A stretch of DNA of 64,000 nt from Lysobacter antibioticus. GTDB lineage: Bacteria > Pseudomonadota > Gammaproteobacteria > Xanthomonadales > Xanthomonadaceae. Below the pieces are notes generated by a model. It was not told the DNA's origin, made no database searches, and saw only the letters and a list, made by a program, of their open reading frames with translations. Location: contig NZ_CP013141.1 of the NCBI RefSeq assembly GCF_001442535.1, positions 1,878,520 to 1,942,519 of the forward strand, read 5' to 3'. How positions within the stretch are numbered: the first letter of the stretch is position 1; every line of letters starts with the position of its first letter. Below are positions 1 to 9,880 of this stretch, piece after piece. A program made the translations under genes and the position numbers.

Positions 1-153
1 CGGCACTCCGGCCGGCGCTCCCGCCCGGCCGCGAACGCAGGCCGATGCGTGCGCCGGTGATCGGCGGCAAAATTACCGGGTCATGGGCAGTGATCCATCG
101 TCACGGATGGGATCGGCTTGCCGTGGCGATCGGCCACCCATCGAGACTGGGGA

Positions 154-660
154 ATGAACGAACTACGCATCACCTCGGAACGCGAACAGATCGACATCGG
201 CTTCGTGCATCGGTTTTTGTCCGAGCACAGCACCTGGGCCCAGGGCATCCCGCTGGCCCTGGTCGAGAAATCCATCGCCCACTCGCTGTGTTTCGGCGGC
301 TTCGCCGGCGACCGCCAGGTCGCGTTCGCACGCGTCGTGTCGGACTACGCCACTTTCGCCAATCTGGTCGACGTGTTCGTGTTGCCCGAATGCCGCGGCC
401 GCGGTTTCAGCAAGCGGATGATGGAGGCGGTGCTGGCGCATCCGCAGTTGCAGGGGTTGCGCCGTTTCACCCTGGCCACCGGCGATGCGCACGGGCTGTA
501 TGCCCGTTACGGTTTCACCGCGCCGCGCTACCCGCAGACCTTCATGGAGCGTTACGTCCCGGATATTTATGCCGCCGGCACAGGCGCGCCGGACACGGGC
601 GCGCCCGCTGCAAGCGCGGGCGCAGGCAGGGGCGCAAGCCTTGAGCCGAGCTCGCCGTAG
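154..660 (+). CDS. GNAT family N-acetyltransferase
   Basis: 168-residue protein resembling the GNAT acyl-CoA-dependent acetyltransferases. The central part has the fold's typical order: a strand with VAFARVVSDYATFANLVDVFV, then the acetyl-CoA pyrophosphate loop LPECRGRGFSKRMME (Q/RxxGxG/A type), then a helix and the late motif ARYGF. The substrate cannot be told from sequence. The ATG at 154 was chosen because it is preceded by a GGGG purine run and gives the usual family length; upstream in-frame starts add only poorly conserved residues. The last 30 residues are an Ala/Gly/Pro-rich tail unlike the family core. It stands alone, with no gene close enough to form an operon. Confidence 0.85.
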   Translation: MNELRITSEREQIDIGFVHRFLSEHSTWAQGIPLALVEKSIAHSLCFGGFAGDRQVAFARVVSDYATFANLVDVFVLPECRGRGFSKRMMEAVLAHPQLQGLRRFTLATGDAHGLYARYGFTAPRYPQTFMERYVPDIYAAGTGAPDTGAPAASAGAGRGASLEPSSP

Positions 661-955
661 TTGGTCGTGAGCCGATTCGCCGGCTGAGCAAGGCCCGCGA
701 CGCCCGCGGCCGGCGTGCGACCCCGGTTTTCACATGCCGGGCCCGAGGCTTCCGGTAGCGTCGGGGGTCGATCGACGAACGGCTCTGCAGCCGCTCTCGG
801 GTCCTGCATCGCCGCCGTTCCGCGTTGGTTTGCGATGGAGTCCATCCGCCATTGGTACTGCATCGAAGAGCCATTTACGGTTGCTATGCTCTGCATGGCC
901 TGCTGGGCCGTCGCTCGAAGCGCGTCAACGCAATCGTTAAACGTAAGGAGTTTCC

Positions 956-1399
956 ATGAACCGCCAATGGCAGATCTTCACCTGCTTCGGATTGGCCTTG
1001 GCCGCGGCGTCCGTGGCGCAGGCGGCCCCGGGCGACCGCCAGGTCTACGACGAAGCCATCGCGCGCGCCTCGCGCGTGTGTCCCGACCATTCGCCGGAAC
1101 GCACCGGGCCCGGCATCAGAAGCATTCCCGTCGCCGCCCTGCGGGTGATCGAGCAACGCAACTACGCCTTGTGCCCGGACCGCCGCCTGGACTCGCAGAC
1201 GCCGGTGGTCTGGTACGGCCGCGAAGGCGTGTTCGCCTGGAATCCCGGCGCGCGCGGCGCGGTCAAGTTGCTCGCGGGCAAGGCTGCGGCCTATGCGAAA
1301 GACAAATCCTTTCCGGCCCAGACCGTGGTCTGGAAGCCGAACGGCAAGTTGGCCGAAGGGGCCTTGGTGCCGGCGTTCCGCGGTCGTCTGGTGCGTTGA
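956..1399 (+). CDS. Hypothetical secreted protein
   Basis: 147-residue protein with an N-terminal Sec-type signal peptide (basic start MNRQ, hydrophobic stretch, AQA cleavage site near residue 22). An AAGGAG ribosome-binding site lies 5 bases before the ATG, so expression is well supported. The mature part has two cysteines (in RVCPDH and ALCPDR) that could form a periplasmic disulfide, and short W-rich strands such as VVWYGREGVFAW. No family was recognised and no function is proposed. It is a single-gene unit, followed by a GC-rich hairpin at 1551-1580. Confidence 0.75.
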   Translation: MNRQWQIFTCFGLALAAASVAQAAPGDRQVYDEAIARASRVCPDHSPERTGPGIRSIPVAALRVIEQRNYALCPDRRLDSQTPVVWYGREGVFAWNPGARGAVKLLAGKAAAYAKDKSFPAQTVVWKPNGKLAEGALVPAFRGRLVR

Positions 1400-1550
1400 T
1401 CCGGCGCGCGGCGTGGCCTGGGCCGAAGCGGCCGCAGGCGATGCGAACCGCATGCGGCATCGGGCGCGATGACGCTGCCGCAAGCTTGAACATCGCCGGG
1501 CGATGAGTCCCGCAGCCACTCCTCGCCAGCACTGCTGCAGCGACCCAGAA

Positions 1551-1580
1551 GCCCCGGCCCACGCCGGGGTTTCGCGTTTT
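1551..1580 (+). terminator. Rho-independent terminator-like hairpin
   Basis: Seven-base perfect stem CCCCGGC/GCCGGGG (1552-1558 and 1563-1569) with a four-base loop, followed by a T-rich but interrupted tract. It would end transcription from the secreted-protein gene that stops at 1399, about 150 bases upstream. Confidence 0.5.
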
Positions 1581-1681
1581 CGGCCATCTCAGGCCGTGCG
1601 AGCGCGGCTTGCGATAATTCATCGGGCGCAGCGCCCAGACCCTGCCGGCAGGGCGGATGCCGGCATCTCAAGGAGATCGAC

Positions 1682-1882
1682 ATGACCCCGACCCCCATGG
1701 AAAAGACCGGCGAATTCGAGCGCGCCGACAACGGCTGGGTGTTCAAGTACTTCGTTCGCGAGGCCAGCGGCCTGGTGTTGCGTCACGAGGTGTTCGAGAG
1801 CATCTCCGATTTCTTCCAGCGCGTGGACCATCTGTTCAATCGCGTCGACGGCTCCGACGAGCCCGAATGGCCTGCCGCGTAA
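1682..1882 (+). CDS. Hypothetical small protein
   Basis: 66-residue acidic protein with a good AAGGAG site before the ATG and a clear terminator after its stop, so it looks like a genuine short gene. It contains alternating charged and aromatic residues (WVFKYFVREASG, FFQRVDHLFNRVDG) and has no signal peptide or membrane segment. No family was recognised. It is transcribed alone. Confidence 0.65.
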   Translation: MTPTPMEKTGEFERADNGWVFKYFVREASGLVLRHEVFESISDFFQRVDHLFNRVDGSDEPEWPAA

Positions 1883-1921
1883 GCGCAATCCGCCGTCCTC
1901 CTCATCTCTCTCGTTTCCTTG

Positions 1922-1950
1922 GGCTCGCCGGCGACGGCGGGCTTTTTTTT
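1922..1950 (+). terminator. Rho-independent terminator
   Basis: Eight-base GC-rich stem GCTCGCCG/CGGCGGGC with one G-T pair, a GCGA loop and a run of eight T (1943-1950). It lies 40 bases after the small gene ending at 1882. Confidence 0.85.
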
Positions 1951-2091
1951 GCGCGATCTTCGCGATCGGAAAGACAGGCGGCCCGGACTGAACCGTTCAG
2001 CGAAAGGCCAGCCTGCGGAATGCGATGCGCTGTCACGTCGGCACGGCATCGCCCTGGCAGACTGGTCCTCTTCGACACGATGGGATCCGCC

Positions 2092-2478
2092 ATGACGCGC
2101 CGAACGCATTCGACTACGCAGTTGTCCAACGTCGCGTACTCCGCGCCTTTCGTGATTGCCGAGCGCCTGATGCGCTTCGCCGCGGCGGGCGCCAATCCTT
2201 CGGTTCTCGACCAACGCGAGTGGCAGCGCATGCTCGAAGAAAAGTGGGCCGCCGCCGTGCAGGGTTCGTGGGCGATGTCGGGCGCACTCTGGGAGACCTA
2301 TTACGACGCCTGGTTCAGCGTCATGAGCGGTGCCTGGACGCCCTGGTCGATGCCGTCGCCGGCCGACTGGTGGGTGCGCGGCGCCCAGAGCGGCGAACGC
2401 ATCCTCTCGGCCGGGCTCGCGCCGGTCGCGCGCACGGTGTCGGCCAATCGCCGGCGCCTGGCGCGGCGCAAGGGCTGA
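2092..2478 (+). CDS. Phasin-like small protein (tentative)
   Basis: 128-residue protein with a helical centre rich in Trp, Ala and aromatic residues (EEKWAAAVQGSWAMSGALW) and a very basic C-terminus (ANRRRLARRKG). This composition recalls the small phasin-like or polyhydroxyalkanoate granule-associated proteins of Xanthomonadaceae, but that link is a guess and no pha genes are nearby. The ATG at 2092 was chosen because a GGGA site sits six bases upstream; an ATG at 2080 is possible but lacks a site. It stands alone. Confidence 0.5.
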   Translation: MTRRTHSTTQLSNVAYSAPFVIAERLMRFAAAGANPSVLDQREWQRMLEEKWAAAVQGSWAMSGALWETYYDAWFSVMSGAWTPWSMPSPADWWVRGAQSGERILSAGLAPVARTVSANRRRLARRKG

Positions 2479-2744
2479 TCCGGAGCCGGAATCCCGCCGG
2501 GCCATCCGCACCGGCGAAGAACCTCTGAGTGCGCAGGGGCAGGCTTGGCTTGGCGTGTCCGTTCGCCGTAACGGCATGTAACACCGAGAGCGCCATCACA
2601 TCGCCGGGCTGCCATTCGGCATTAGGTTAATGGCGATCACTGGCCTGGTCGCCTTCGTCGCAACGTCGGCGTCGAGTGTCCATCATCGCCCGCCGCCGAT
2701 ACCCTTCCGCGGTCGGCGGTTCCCCCACGCGAAACGGAGTTCCC

Positions 2745-3014
2745 ATGCGCAGTCTCGTCATCGCCCTGGCCCTGGCCACCAGTCTGGCCATGCCGGCCTG
2801 GGCCCAGTCGGTATCGTTCGGTAACAAATTGATCAACGTCGGCGACACCGTCGGCACGCTCCAGCATGTCGCCGGCAAACCCGATCGCATCGTCCCGATC
2901 CAGAACAAATACGGTGCGACCATCGCCGAGCGTTTCGAGTATTACTTGTCGGGCAAGAGCGTGTTGATCACGATCACCGAAGGCAAGATCACCGACATCC
3001 GCGAGGTGTTCTAA
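2745..3014 (+). CDS. DUF2845-like exported protein
   Basis: 89-residue protein with a signal peptide ending at AWAQ (residue about 21). The mature part has the pattern of DUF2845/SmpA-like small periplasmic proteins: a start VGDTVGTLQHVAGKPD (GD, then GxP turn), a Tyr-rich strand ERFEYYL and a final strand VLITITEGKITDI. The role of the family is unknown. The ATG at 2745 follows a GGAG site and begins exactly at the signal peptide; longer in-frame starts would put Arg-rich sequence before it. Confidence 0.65.
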   Translation: MRSLVIALALATSLAMPAWAQSVSFGNKLINVGDTVGTLQHVAGKPDRIVPIQNKYGATIAERFEYYLSGKSVLITITEGKITDIREVF

Positions 3015-3053
3015 GCGGTTTTCGTCGCTGCTTCGACCCTGCGCCAACCGCGG

Positions 3054-3080
3054 GCCTCGCGAGCGTAAACGCCGCGAGGC
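3054..3080. repeat. Short inverted repeat
   Basis: Perfect eight-base arms GCCTCGCG and CGCGAGGC separated by 11 bases, 40 bases after the gene ending at 3014. It lacks a T tract but may act as a transcription stop or RNA-stabilising hairpin. Confidence 0.4.
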
Positions 3081-3240
3081 CTCGTTAAATTTCAGTTGCC
3101 GCGTTCGCTCGCGCTGAATGCCCGGCCTACCGAATCACACTTGTGAGCGGGCCGGTGTGGGAACTATTGCCGATGGCTTTCCGTCTATCGCGAGCCTCGC
3201 CTGCAGCGTGCAGGCGACTCGTTAGATTTCAGGAAAGCTC

Positions 3241-6108
3241 ATGTTATCGAATCGTCGTCGGGCCCCATCGGCCTGGTTTTTGTTCGTTCTGTCGCTCGCA
3301 TCGGTCGTCGCGCATGCGGACACTTTAAAACCGCCCGCCGGCGTCGCCGCCGGGCCCTGCGTGGAAGGCGTCTGCGAATATCGGCTCGGCAACGGCCTGC
3401 GCGTACTGTTGCTTCCCGACGCCGCCGCGTCGGAACTCACCCTCAATCTGGTCTACGGTGTCGGCTCGGCGCAGGAGAGTTACGGCGAAGCCGGCATGGC
3501 GCACCTGCTCGAGCACATGCTGTTCAAGGGCACGCCGACTCACCGCGATATCTTCGCGGAGTTGGGCAAGCGGGGCATCGACGCCAACGCCACGACGACG
3601 ACCGACTACACCAACTACCATTCTTCCTTCACCGCCGACGCCGCCAAGCTGGACTGGTTGCTCGGCATGGAAGCCGACCGCATGGTGAACTCGCGCGTCG
3701 CACGCGAGGACCTCGATCGGGAAATGACCGTAGTGCGCAACGAAATGGAGAATCGCGACGACGATTTGTCCGGCGTGCTCTACGACAGCGTGGCCGCCAC
3801 CGCCTATCAGTGGCACCACCACGGGAAAAGGATCATCGGTGCGCGCAGCGATGTCGAAAACGCGCGCATCGAGCGGCTGCAGGCGTTCTATCGCGCCTGG
3901 TACCGGCCCGACAACGCCACCCTGGTGATCGCCGGCGGTTTCGACCCGGCGCAGACCCTGAAATCGGTGGCCCGTCGTTTCGGCAAGATCGACCGGCCCC
4001 GTGCGCCGATGCAGGCGCTGTACACGGCCGAACCCGCGCAGGCCGGCGAGCGCGAGGTCACGCTGCGCCGTGTCGGCGGCTACAGCCAGCTTTTGGCGGC
4101 ATATCACGTGCCGGCGGCGACGCACGCCGATACGGCGGCCTTGCAGATCCTCGGCGAAGTCCTGCAGGGGCCGGTGGGCGAACGGCTGTACTCGAAGGTG
4201 GTCGGCAGCCGGCAGGCGGTCGGCACGGGCGCCGGCATCCAGTGGCTGCGAGCCCCCGGGCTGTGGACGGCTTACGCGACCCTGGCGAAGGACGGCGACA
4301 TCGCGGCCACCGAGGACCTTCTGTTGGCTCAGGTCGAAGGGCTGGCCCAGCGGCCGGTCCTCGCCGTGGAAGTCGACGCGGCCAAGCAGCTTCTGCGGCG
4401 GAATTTCGCTCGCGAACTCGGCGACGTGCGCCGGCTGGCGATGGCGCTGACCCCGGCGATCAGTGTCGGCGATTGGCGTTTGTACTTCCGTTATCGCGAC
4501 AGCCTGGAGAAAGTCGACGCCGAGCAGGTGAACCGCGTCGCGCGTACCTATCTGCGGCCGGCCAACCGCACCCTGGGGCGCCTGCTGGCGACCGCATCGC
4601 CGCAGCGGGTCGTCATCCCGGAGGCACCGTCGCCCGCCGCCCTGTTATGGGATTACGTCGGCAAGGCCAAGGCCGACACGGTCGAACGCTTCGATGCCTC
4701 GTCGGCGAATATCCGGCAACGCACCCGGTTCGTGCATATCGATACCGGCTCCGGTGATGGATTGCGCCTGGCCTTGTTGCCCAAGAAGAGCCGCGGCAAC
4801 AAGGTCGTGGTCGAGGCCCTGTTCCGTTTCGGCGACGTCGACGGCTTGCGCGGCCGCGATACGGCCGCACAAGCCGCCGGCGCGCTGCTGGGCGACGGAA
4901 ACTTCAAGACGAGCGCGGCGGAACTGGCGGTGGAACTGGCCAGATTGAATTCCATGATCGATCTGGACGGCGGCTTGCAATCGGCGAGTCTGTCGCTGAA
5001 CACGCAGCGCGAACAATTAGGCAAAACCTTGTCCCTGGCCGAACGCTTGCTGCGCACGCCGCGCTATAGCGATGCCCAGGTCGAGCAATACAAGCAGCGC
5101 GCGATGCTCGGCCTGCAAGCCGCCCGCCAGGATGCGAACAGCATCGTCGGCGAAGCCATGACGCGTCATTTCGATCCCTGGCCGGTCGGCCATCCGTTCC
5201 GCCAGGCCGATGCCGAGCAATCCCTGGCCGACATCCGTGCGCTCACCGGCGAGCAAGTGCGGGCGTTTCACCGTGACTTTTACGGCACCGCGAACGGGGT
5301 GATCAGCGTGGTCGGCGATTTCGACCCGGTCGAGACCGAGCGGGAACTGCGCCGGCTGTTCGCCGATTGGAAGGCCCCGCGCGCGCATGCACCGATCGCC
5401 AGGCGCCATGTCGCGGTCCCGGCCGAGCACCGCACCTTCGCCATGCCGGACAAAGACAGCGGCGTGCTGTTGGCGCGCAGCAATATTCCCTTGGCCGAAT
5501 ACACCGACGACGCTGTCGCGTTGAACGTGGCGAACCGGATTCTCGGCGGCCATAGCATCGACTCGCGGCTGGGGCAGCGGATTCGCGCTCGGGGCGGGCT
5601 GAGTTACAGCGTCACCAGCAGGCTCGATGCCCAGTCCAGTCCCGACGGTCGCGACGATGCCGGCAGCTGGATGATCCACGCGACCTCCGCTCCGCAGAAC
5701 CTCGCTCAAGTCGAGCGCAGCGTGCGCGAAGAGCTCGCTCGCCTGCTGCGCGATGGCGTGAGCGCCAATGAAGTGCGCACCGTGGCGACGGCGATGCGCG
5801 CCGAGCAGCAGCAAGCCCTCACTCACGATGACGGCTTGGCCTCCATGCTCGGCGGTCTGCTGTATTACGGCCGCAGCCTGGACTTCCTGGTCGAGTTCGA
5901 TCGGAAGATGGCCGCGCTCAGCGCCGATACGGTGAATGCCGCGATCCGGAAATATCTCAAGCCGGAACAGTTCAGCTTTTACGTGGCCGGCGACATCGAT
6001 CAGGCCGGGCCCGAGGCCCAGCGCGATAACGGCGCGGCCACCGCCAGCGAGCCAAGTATCGAAAGCGGCGCGGTGCCGCCCGTCGTCGGCGAGGCCGCGG
6101 TGCGGTGA
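3241..6108 (+). CDS. M16 family zinc metallopeptidase (pitrilysin/insulinase type)
   Basis: 955-residue peptidase with an N-terminal signal peptide (cleaved near VVAHA, residue about 29), so it acts in the periplasm or at the cell surface. The inverted zinc motif HLLEH is at residues 88-92 and the third ligand is probably Glu168 in VVRNEMENRDDD, the 76-residue spacing expected for M16. Two homologous halves are visible: the active N-terminal half (about 45-480) and an inactive C-terminal half (about 500-930) that includes the substrate-clamping R/Y region GGLSYSVTSRL. Tandem M16 proteins of this size degrade peptides. The ATG has an AGGA site 7 bases upstream. It is transcribed alone, ahead of the subtilisin-type autotransporter. 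Confidence 0.9.
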   Translation: MLSNRRRAPSAWFLFVLSLASVVAHADTLKPPAGVAAGPCVEGVCEYRLGNGLRVLLLPDAAASELTLNLVYGVGSAQESYGEAGMAHLLEHMLFKGTPTHRDIFAELGKRGIDANATTTTDYTNYHSSFTADAAKLDWLLGMEADRMVNSRVAREDLDREMTVVRNEMENRDDDLSGVLYDSVAATAYQWHHHGKRIIGARSDVENARIERLQAFYRAWYRPDNATLVIAGGFDPAQTLKSVARRFGKIDRPRAPMQALYTAEPAQAGEREVTLRRVGGYSQLLAAYHVPAATHADTAALQILGEVLQGPVGERLYSKVVGSRQAVGTGAGIQWLRAPGLWTAYATLAKDGDIAATEDLLLAQVEGLAQRPVLAVEVDAAKQLLRRNFARELGDVRRLAMALTPAISVGDWRLYFRYRDSLEKVDAEQVNRVARTYLRPANRTLGRLLATASPQRVVIPEAPSPAALLWDYVGKAKADTVERFDASSANIRQRTRFVHIDTGSGDGLRLALLPKKSRGNKVVVEALFRFGDVDGLRGRDTAAQAAGALLGDGNFKTSAAELAVELARLNSMIDLDGGLQSASLSLNTQREQLGKTLSLAERLLRTPRYSDAQVEQYKQRAMLGLQAARQDANSIVGEAMTRHFDPWPVGHPFRQADAEQSLADIRALTGEQVRAFHRDFYGTANGVISVVGDFDPVETERELRRLFADWKAPRAHAPIARRHVAVPAEHRTFAMPDKDSGVLLARSNIPLAEYTDDAVALNVANRILGGHSIDSRLGQRIRARGGLSYSVTSRLDAQSSPDGRDDAGSWMIHATSAPQNLAQVERSVREELARLLRDGVSANEVRTVATAMRAEQQQALTHDDGLASMLGGLLYYGRSLDFLVEFDRKMAALSADTVNAAIRKYLKPEQFSFYVAGDIDQAGPEAQRDNGAATASEPSIESGAVPPVVGEAAVR

Positions 6109-6656
6109 CGCGATCGCGCGCTGCATCGACCTTGCCGTATGAGCCCAGCCGCAGGGCCGAACTCCGGTAACGATTCCGACGTGGTCGAGTTCGTCGATAC
6201 CGATGCGGAGTTTCTTTCCGATCGCTCGCGCCGATTCGTTGCAGGCCGAACCGGCGCAGTGCCTGGAAGGTTCTGAGCGAAGACCTTCGGAGCGTGCGAT
6301 CGCATGTGTGACAGCGTTGGGGTGTTGTTGTCCTGCATGCGTTACAAGATCGAGACGGTGCTTGCCATGCGATGCCGATGAAGCTGCGTTCTCCTTATAG
6401 ACAAGGCGATGGCTCGCATTCGCAAGAAACGGACGCCATGCGCTTTCGATTCGTTCGTGTTTCCTCGGCGCTGCGTTGCGCATTCGAGGTCTTGATCGCG
6501 GGCTTGTGGTCGGAGCGATCGTGAATATCGTCACGTATGACGCGCTTCGGCGTAGGGGGATGCGGCGGTCATGACGTTATTGCAGCAGATCGGAACCAAC
6601 AGCCGGCGTTCGTCGTCGCCGGCTTTCATCGTTACTTCTCTGAGGATCCAAGCTCC
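6109..6656. other. Intergenic region, no gene seen
   Basis: 548 bases between the M16 peptidase and the autotransporter protease. Open frames here are short and lack ribosome-binding sites. No strong promoter or hairpin was found; the stretch is noticeably less GC-rich than its surroundings, as is common before surface-protein genes. Confidence 0.5.
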
Positions 6657-9600
6657 ATGCCATCCCGTATTGCCCCGGTTGCGGTTCCCCGTGCGCTCAG
6701 CGCACGCGCTCGACCTTTGTCCCTCGCGATCGCTTGCGCCCTGTTGTTCGCATCCGCGCCTTCGTCGGCGCAAGTCGCCGCACCGGGAGAACACGACGGC
6801 CGCTACGGCGATGCCGACAGTTGGCGCAGCAAGGAGTTCGAGAAGGACTGGGGCCTGGGCGCGATCAACGCCCACCACGCCTACGCGCGCGGCCTCACCG
6901 GTGCGGGCATCGCCTTGGGCCAGTACGACAGCGGCGTGGCCCAGGATCATTCCGAATTCGCCGGGCGCGGGCACGTCAGTCTGGCCCTGGCCGAGCCAGG
7001 CTGCGTATCCGACCCCGGCGTCATCGTCTTCCGCGGGCCGGGCCGCTGCTTCTCGACACGCGGCGATGCGCCCACGCGCGAATTCAGCTTCGTCTATCCG
7101 GCCAGGACTGCGCCGTACCAGTACGCCGGCTACGGCAATCACGGCACCCACGTCGCCGGCACCATGGTCGCGCAGCGCGACGGCGTCGGCATGCACGGCG
7201 TCGCGATGGGCTCGCGGTTGGTGACGGCGCGTTTCTTCGGCGACACCATCTATCGCTGGGACCAGGGCGCCGACGGCACCTGGAAACGCGCCGCCATCGC
7301 CAGCAGTGGCGTCGGCGGCGAGGCCGAGGTGGTCACGGATTTCTATCGGCAACTCAGCGAGCACGGCGTGCGTGCGGCGAACCTGGAAATCTGGCTGCCG
7401 ATCGCCAACTCGCCGCAGGCCAACACCCTGGCCGCGGTCGAACAGACCTATCGCGACTATCAGTCTTCCTACGATGCCTACATGGACGGCGCGATCCGCC
7501 ACGGCATCGTCAACGTCGTCGCCTTGGGCAACGACTCCGGGCGCATCGCCAACATCTATCCCGGCATGGCGGCGTTCCGCCCCGAAGCGCAGCCGTACTG
7601 GCTCAGCGTGGCGAACGTGCAGCGCTCCGGCGACGGCGGTTACGTCATTTCGCCGAGCTCCAGCATCTGCGCCTACACCAAGGACTGGTGCGTGGCCGCG
7701 CCCGGCACCTTGATCAACTCGACCAGCATCGGCGGCTCCTTGCAGGGGCAGATCGAAGGCGAGCTCACCGGCGAGGAAGCCCTGCAGATCCGCCTGGGCC
7801 AGACCAAGCCGGTGTTGAACTACGCCGACCTCAGCGGCACCTCGATGGCCGCGCCGCATGCGATCGGCGCGATGGGGCTGTTGTTCGAGCGCTTCCCCTA
7901 CCTGAGCGGCCCGCAGGTGCGCGACGTGTTGTTGACGACGGCGGCCGACCTCGGCGTGGCCGGGGTCGATGAGATCTACGGCTGGGGCCTGATCGACCTG
8001 AAGAAGGCGATCGACGGGCCCGCGCAGATACTGAAAGACAGCGATGTAGTGATGGACCGCGCCGCCGGCGGCCTCAAGGTCTGGGAAGGCGATGCCTGGG
8101 ACGACTGGCGCAACGACATCGGCGGCCCGGGCGTGTTGAGCAAGTCCGGCGCGGGCTGGTTGCGCCTGAGCGGCGACAACGCCTTCGGCGGCCTCAAGGT
8201 CAAACAGGGCGTGCTGGAACTCACCGGCGACAACCGTTATGCGACCCAGGTCGAAGGCGGCACCTTGTTGGTCAACGGCAGCCTGGCGAGCGCATCGCTG
8301 CCGGTGCGGGCCCAGGGCGAACTCGCCGGCAGCGGCCGCATCGTCGGCGACGTGCTGATGCAGGGCCGGGTGTCGCCGGGTAATTCCATCGGCACCTTGA
8401 GCGTGCAGGGCGACTATGTGCAGGCCGCCGGTTCCAGCTACCTCGTCGAACTGGCCTCCGACGGCCGCGCCGACCGCATCGAGGTGAGCGGCAAGGCGAC
8501 CATCGAAGGCGGCGCCTTGCAGGTGGCGTACGCGCCGGGGCAGTACCTGCTCGGCCAGCGCTTCAACGTGATCAACGCGGCCGGCGGCGTCGCCGGGCAG
8601 TTCGCGGCTCTGGAACAGGCCTGGCTGTCGCCGTTTCTGAAGTTCGGCCTGAGCTATGCCGCCAACCAAGTCGATCTGAGCGTCGATCGCGGCGCCTCGT
8701 TCGCTTCGGTGGCGCGCACCCGCAACCAACTCGCGGCCGCAGGCGCGGCCGATCGCCTCGCGGTCGGGCAGGGCCTGCCGCAACCGCTGACCCAGTTGTT
8801 CCCGGAACAGGCGCTGGCCGCGCTGGACTCGCTGAGCGGCGAAGGCCATGCCAGCCTGCGTTCGATCCTGCTCGACGACAGCCGCCACCTGCGCGAAGCC
8901 GCGCTGGTGCGCGCGCGCCACGGCGGCGGCCTGGCCGGCGAGGGCGAGGGCGCAGCGCTAGGCGCGTGGATCGAACTGCTGAAGTCGGGCGGCACCCTCG
9001 ATGGCGACGGCAATGCCGCGCGCAACGAGTACCGCGGCTCGACGACGCTGCTCGGTTACGACTACCGCTTCGACGGCGGCTGGCGCTTCGGCGTGCTCGC
9101 CGGCCGCGGCCGCATCGACAGCGACAACGGCCGTCTCGACCAAGGCCGCATCCGCGGCACCCAGTTCGGCGTGTATGGCGGCCGCCAATTCGGTGCGTTC
9201 GGCCTCAGCGCCGGCGTCGCCGTCGCGCGCCAGAGCGTGGACCTGGATCGCCGCATCGGTTTCGACGGTTTCGCCGATCGCACTCGCGCGTCTTACGACG
9301 CCGACACCCGCCAGGGCTTCGTCGAAGGCGCGTATCGCCTGCAGGCCGGTGCCTGGGGCTTCGAGCCGTATGCGCAATTCGCCCAGGTGCGGGTGAAGAG
9401 CGATGCCTTCCGGGAAAGCGGCGGTGCCGCGGCTTTGGACGGCCGCGCCGCCGAAAGCCGCGTCGACCTGTCGACGCTCGGCCTGCGCTTCGATGTCGGC
9501 CTGAAGGGCGCACAGCAGGACCAGAGCTGGCTGAGCCTGCGCGGCGGCCTGGCCCGTCGTCATGCCGGCGGCGAACTGACGCCGCAGACGCAAGTCGCGT

Positions 9601-9782
9601 GGCGCGGCGGCGATGCCTTCAGCGTGGCCGGTGCGCCCTTGGGCGAAGACGCCACCCTGGTCGAAGCCGGCGTGGCGGCACGGCTGAGCACGAGCAGCCT
9701 GCTGGAACTGAACTACAGCGGCCAGTTCGCCGACGAGGCGCACGACCACGGCATCAACGCGCGCTATTCGCTGCGCTTCTGA
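6657..9782 (+). CDS. Subtilisin-type autotransporter serine protease
   Basis: 1041-residue type V secretion protein. A signal peptide (to about residue 38, PSSAQ) is followed by an S8 subtilase passenger with the full triad: Asp91 in QYDSGV, His162 in NHGTHVAG and Ser396 in GTSMAAPH. Next comes an autotransporter-associated repeat (GGLKVKQGVLELTGDN, about 515-530) and beta-helix-like sequence, then a beta-barrel from about residue 770 to the end, closing with the outer-membrane signature YSLRF. The passenger would be exported through the barrel and cut or kept on the surface. The ATG at 6657 is preferred over upstream starts because it begins the signal peptide. A strong shared terminator follows. 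Confidence 0.93.
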   Translation: MPSRIAPVAVPRALSARARPLSLAIACALLFASAPSSAQVAAPGEHDGRYGDADSWRSKEFEKDWGLGAINAHHAYARGLTGAGIALGQYDSGVAQDHSEFAGRGHVSLALAEPGCVSDPGVIVFRGPGRCFSTRGDAPTREFSFVYPARTAPYQYAGYGNHGTHVAGTMVAQRDGVGMHGVAMGSRLVTARFFGDTIYRWDQGADGTWKRAAIASSGVGGEAEVVTDFYRQLSEHGVRAANLEIWLPIANSPQANTLAAVEQTYRDYQSSYDAYMDGAIRHGIVNVVALGNDSGRIANIYPGMAAFRPEAQPYWLSVANVQRSGDGGYVISPSSSICAYTKDWCVAAPGTLINSTSIGGSLQGQIEGELTGEEALQIRLGQTKPVLNYADLSGTSMAAPHAIGAMGLLFERFPYLSGPQVRDVLLTTAADLGVAGVDEIYGWGLIDLKKAIDGPAQILKDSDVVMDRAAGGLKVWEGDAWDDWRNDIGGPGVLSKSGAGWLRLSGDNAFGGLKVKQGVLELTGDNRYATQVEGGTLLVNGSLASASLPVRAQGELAGSGRIVGDVLMQGRVSPGNSIGTLSVQGDYVQAAGSSYLVELASDGRADRIEVSGKATIEGGALQVAYAPGQYLLGQRFNVINAAGGVAGQFAALEQAWLSPFLKFGLSYAANQVDLSVDRGASFASVARTRNQLAAAGAADRLAVGQGLPQPLTQLFPEQALAALDSLSGEGHASLRSILLDDSRHLREAALVRARHGGGLAGEGEGAALGAWIELLKSGGTLDGDGNAARNEYRGSTTLLGYDYRFDGGWRFGVLAGRGRIDSDNGRLDQGRIRGTQFGVYGGRQFGAFGLSAGVAVARQSVDLDRRIGFDGFADRTRASYDADTRQGFVEGAYRLQAGAWGFEPYAQFAQVRVKSDAFRESGGAAALDGRAAESRVDLSTLGLRFDVGLKGAQQDQSWLSLRGGLARRHAGGELTPQTQVAWRGGDAFSVAGAPLGEDATLVEAGVAARLSTSSLLELNYSGQFADEAHDHGINARYSLRF

Positions 9783-9803
9783 GCCGACCCGAGGGGGCAC
9801 CCA

Positions 9804-9837
9804 AAGCCACGACGGTCGCGACCGTCGTGGCTTTCTT
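9804..9837. terminator. Bidirectional rho-independent terminator
   Basis: Thirteen-base perfect stem AAGCCACGACGGT/ACCGTCGTGGCTT around a CGCG loop, with TTTCTTT after it on the plus strand. It sits between the autotransporter gene (stop 9782) and the convergent antitoxin-like gene (stop 9881), so it can serve both. Confidence 0.9.
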
Positions 9838-9880
9838 TATGTCCGCGCGAGAGCGAGCCTTGTACGCCGGCGTATCGGGT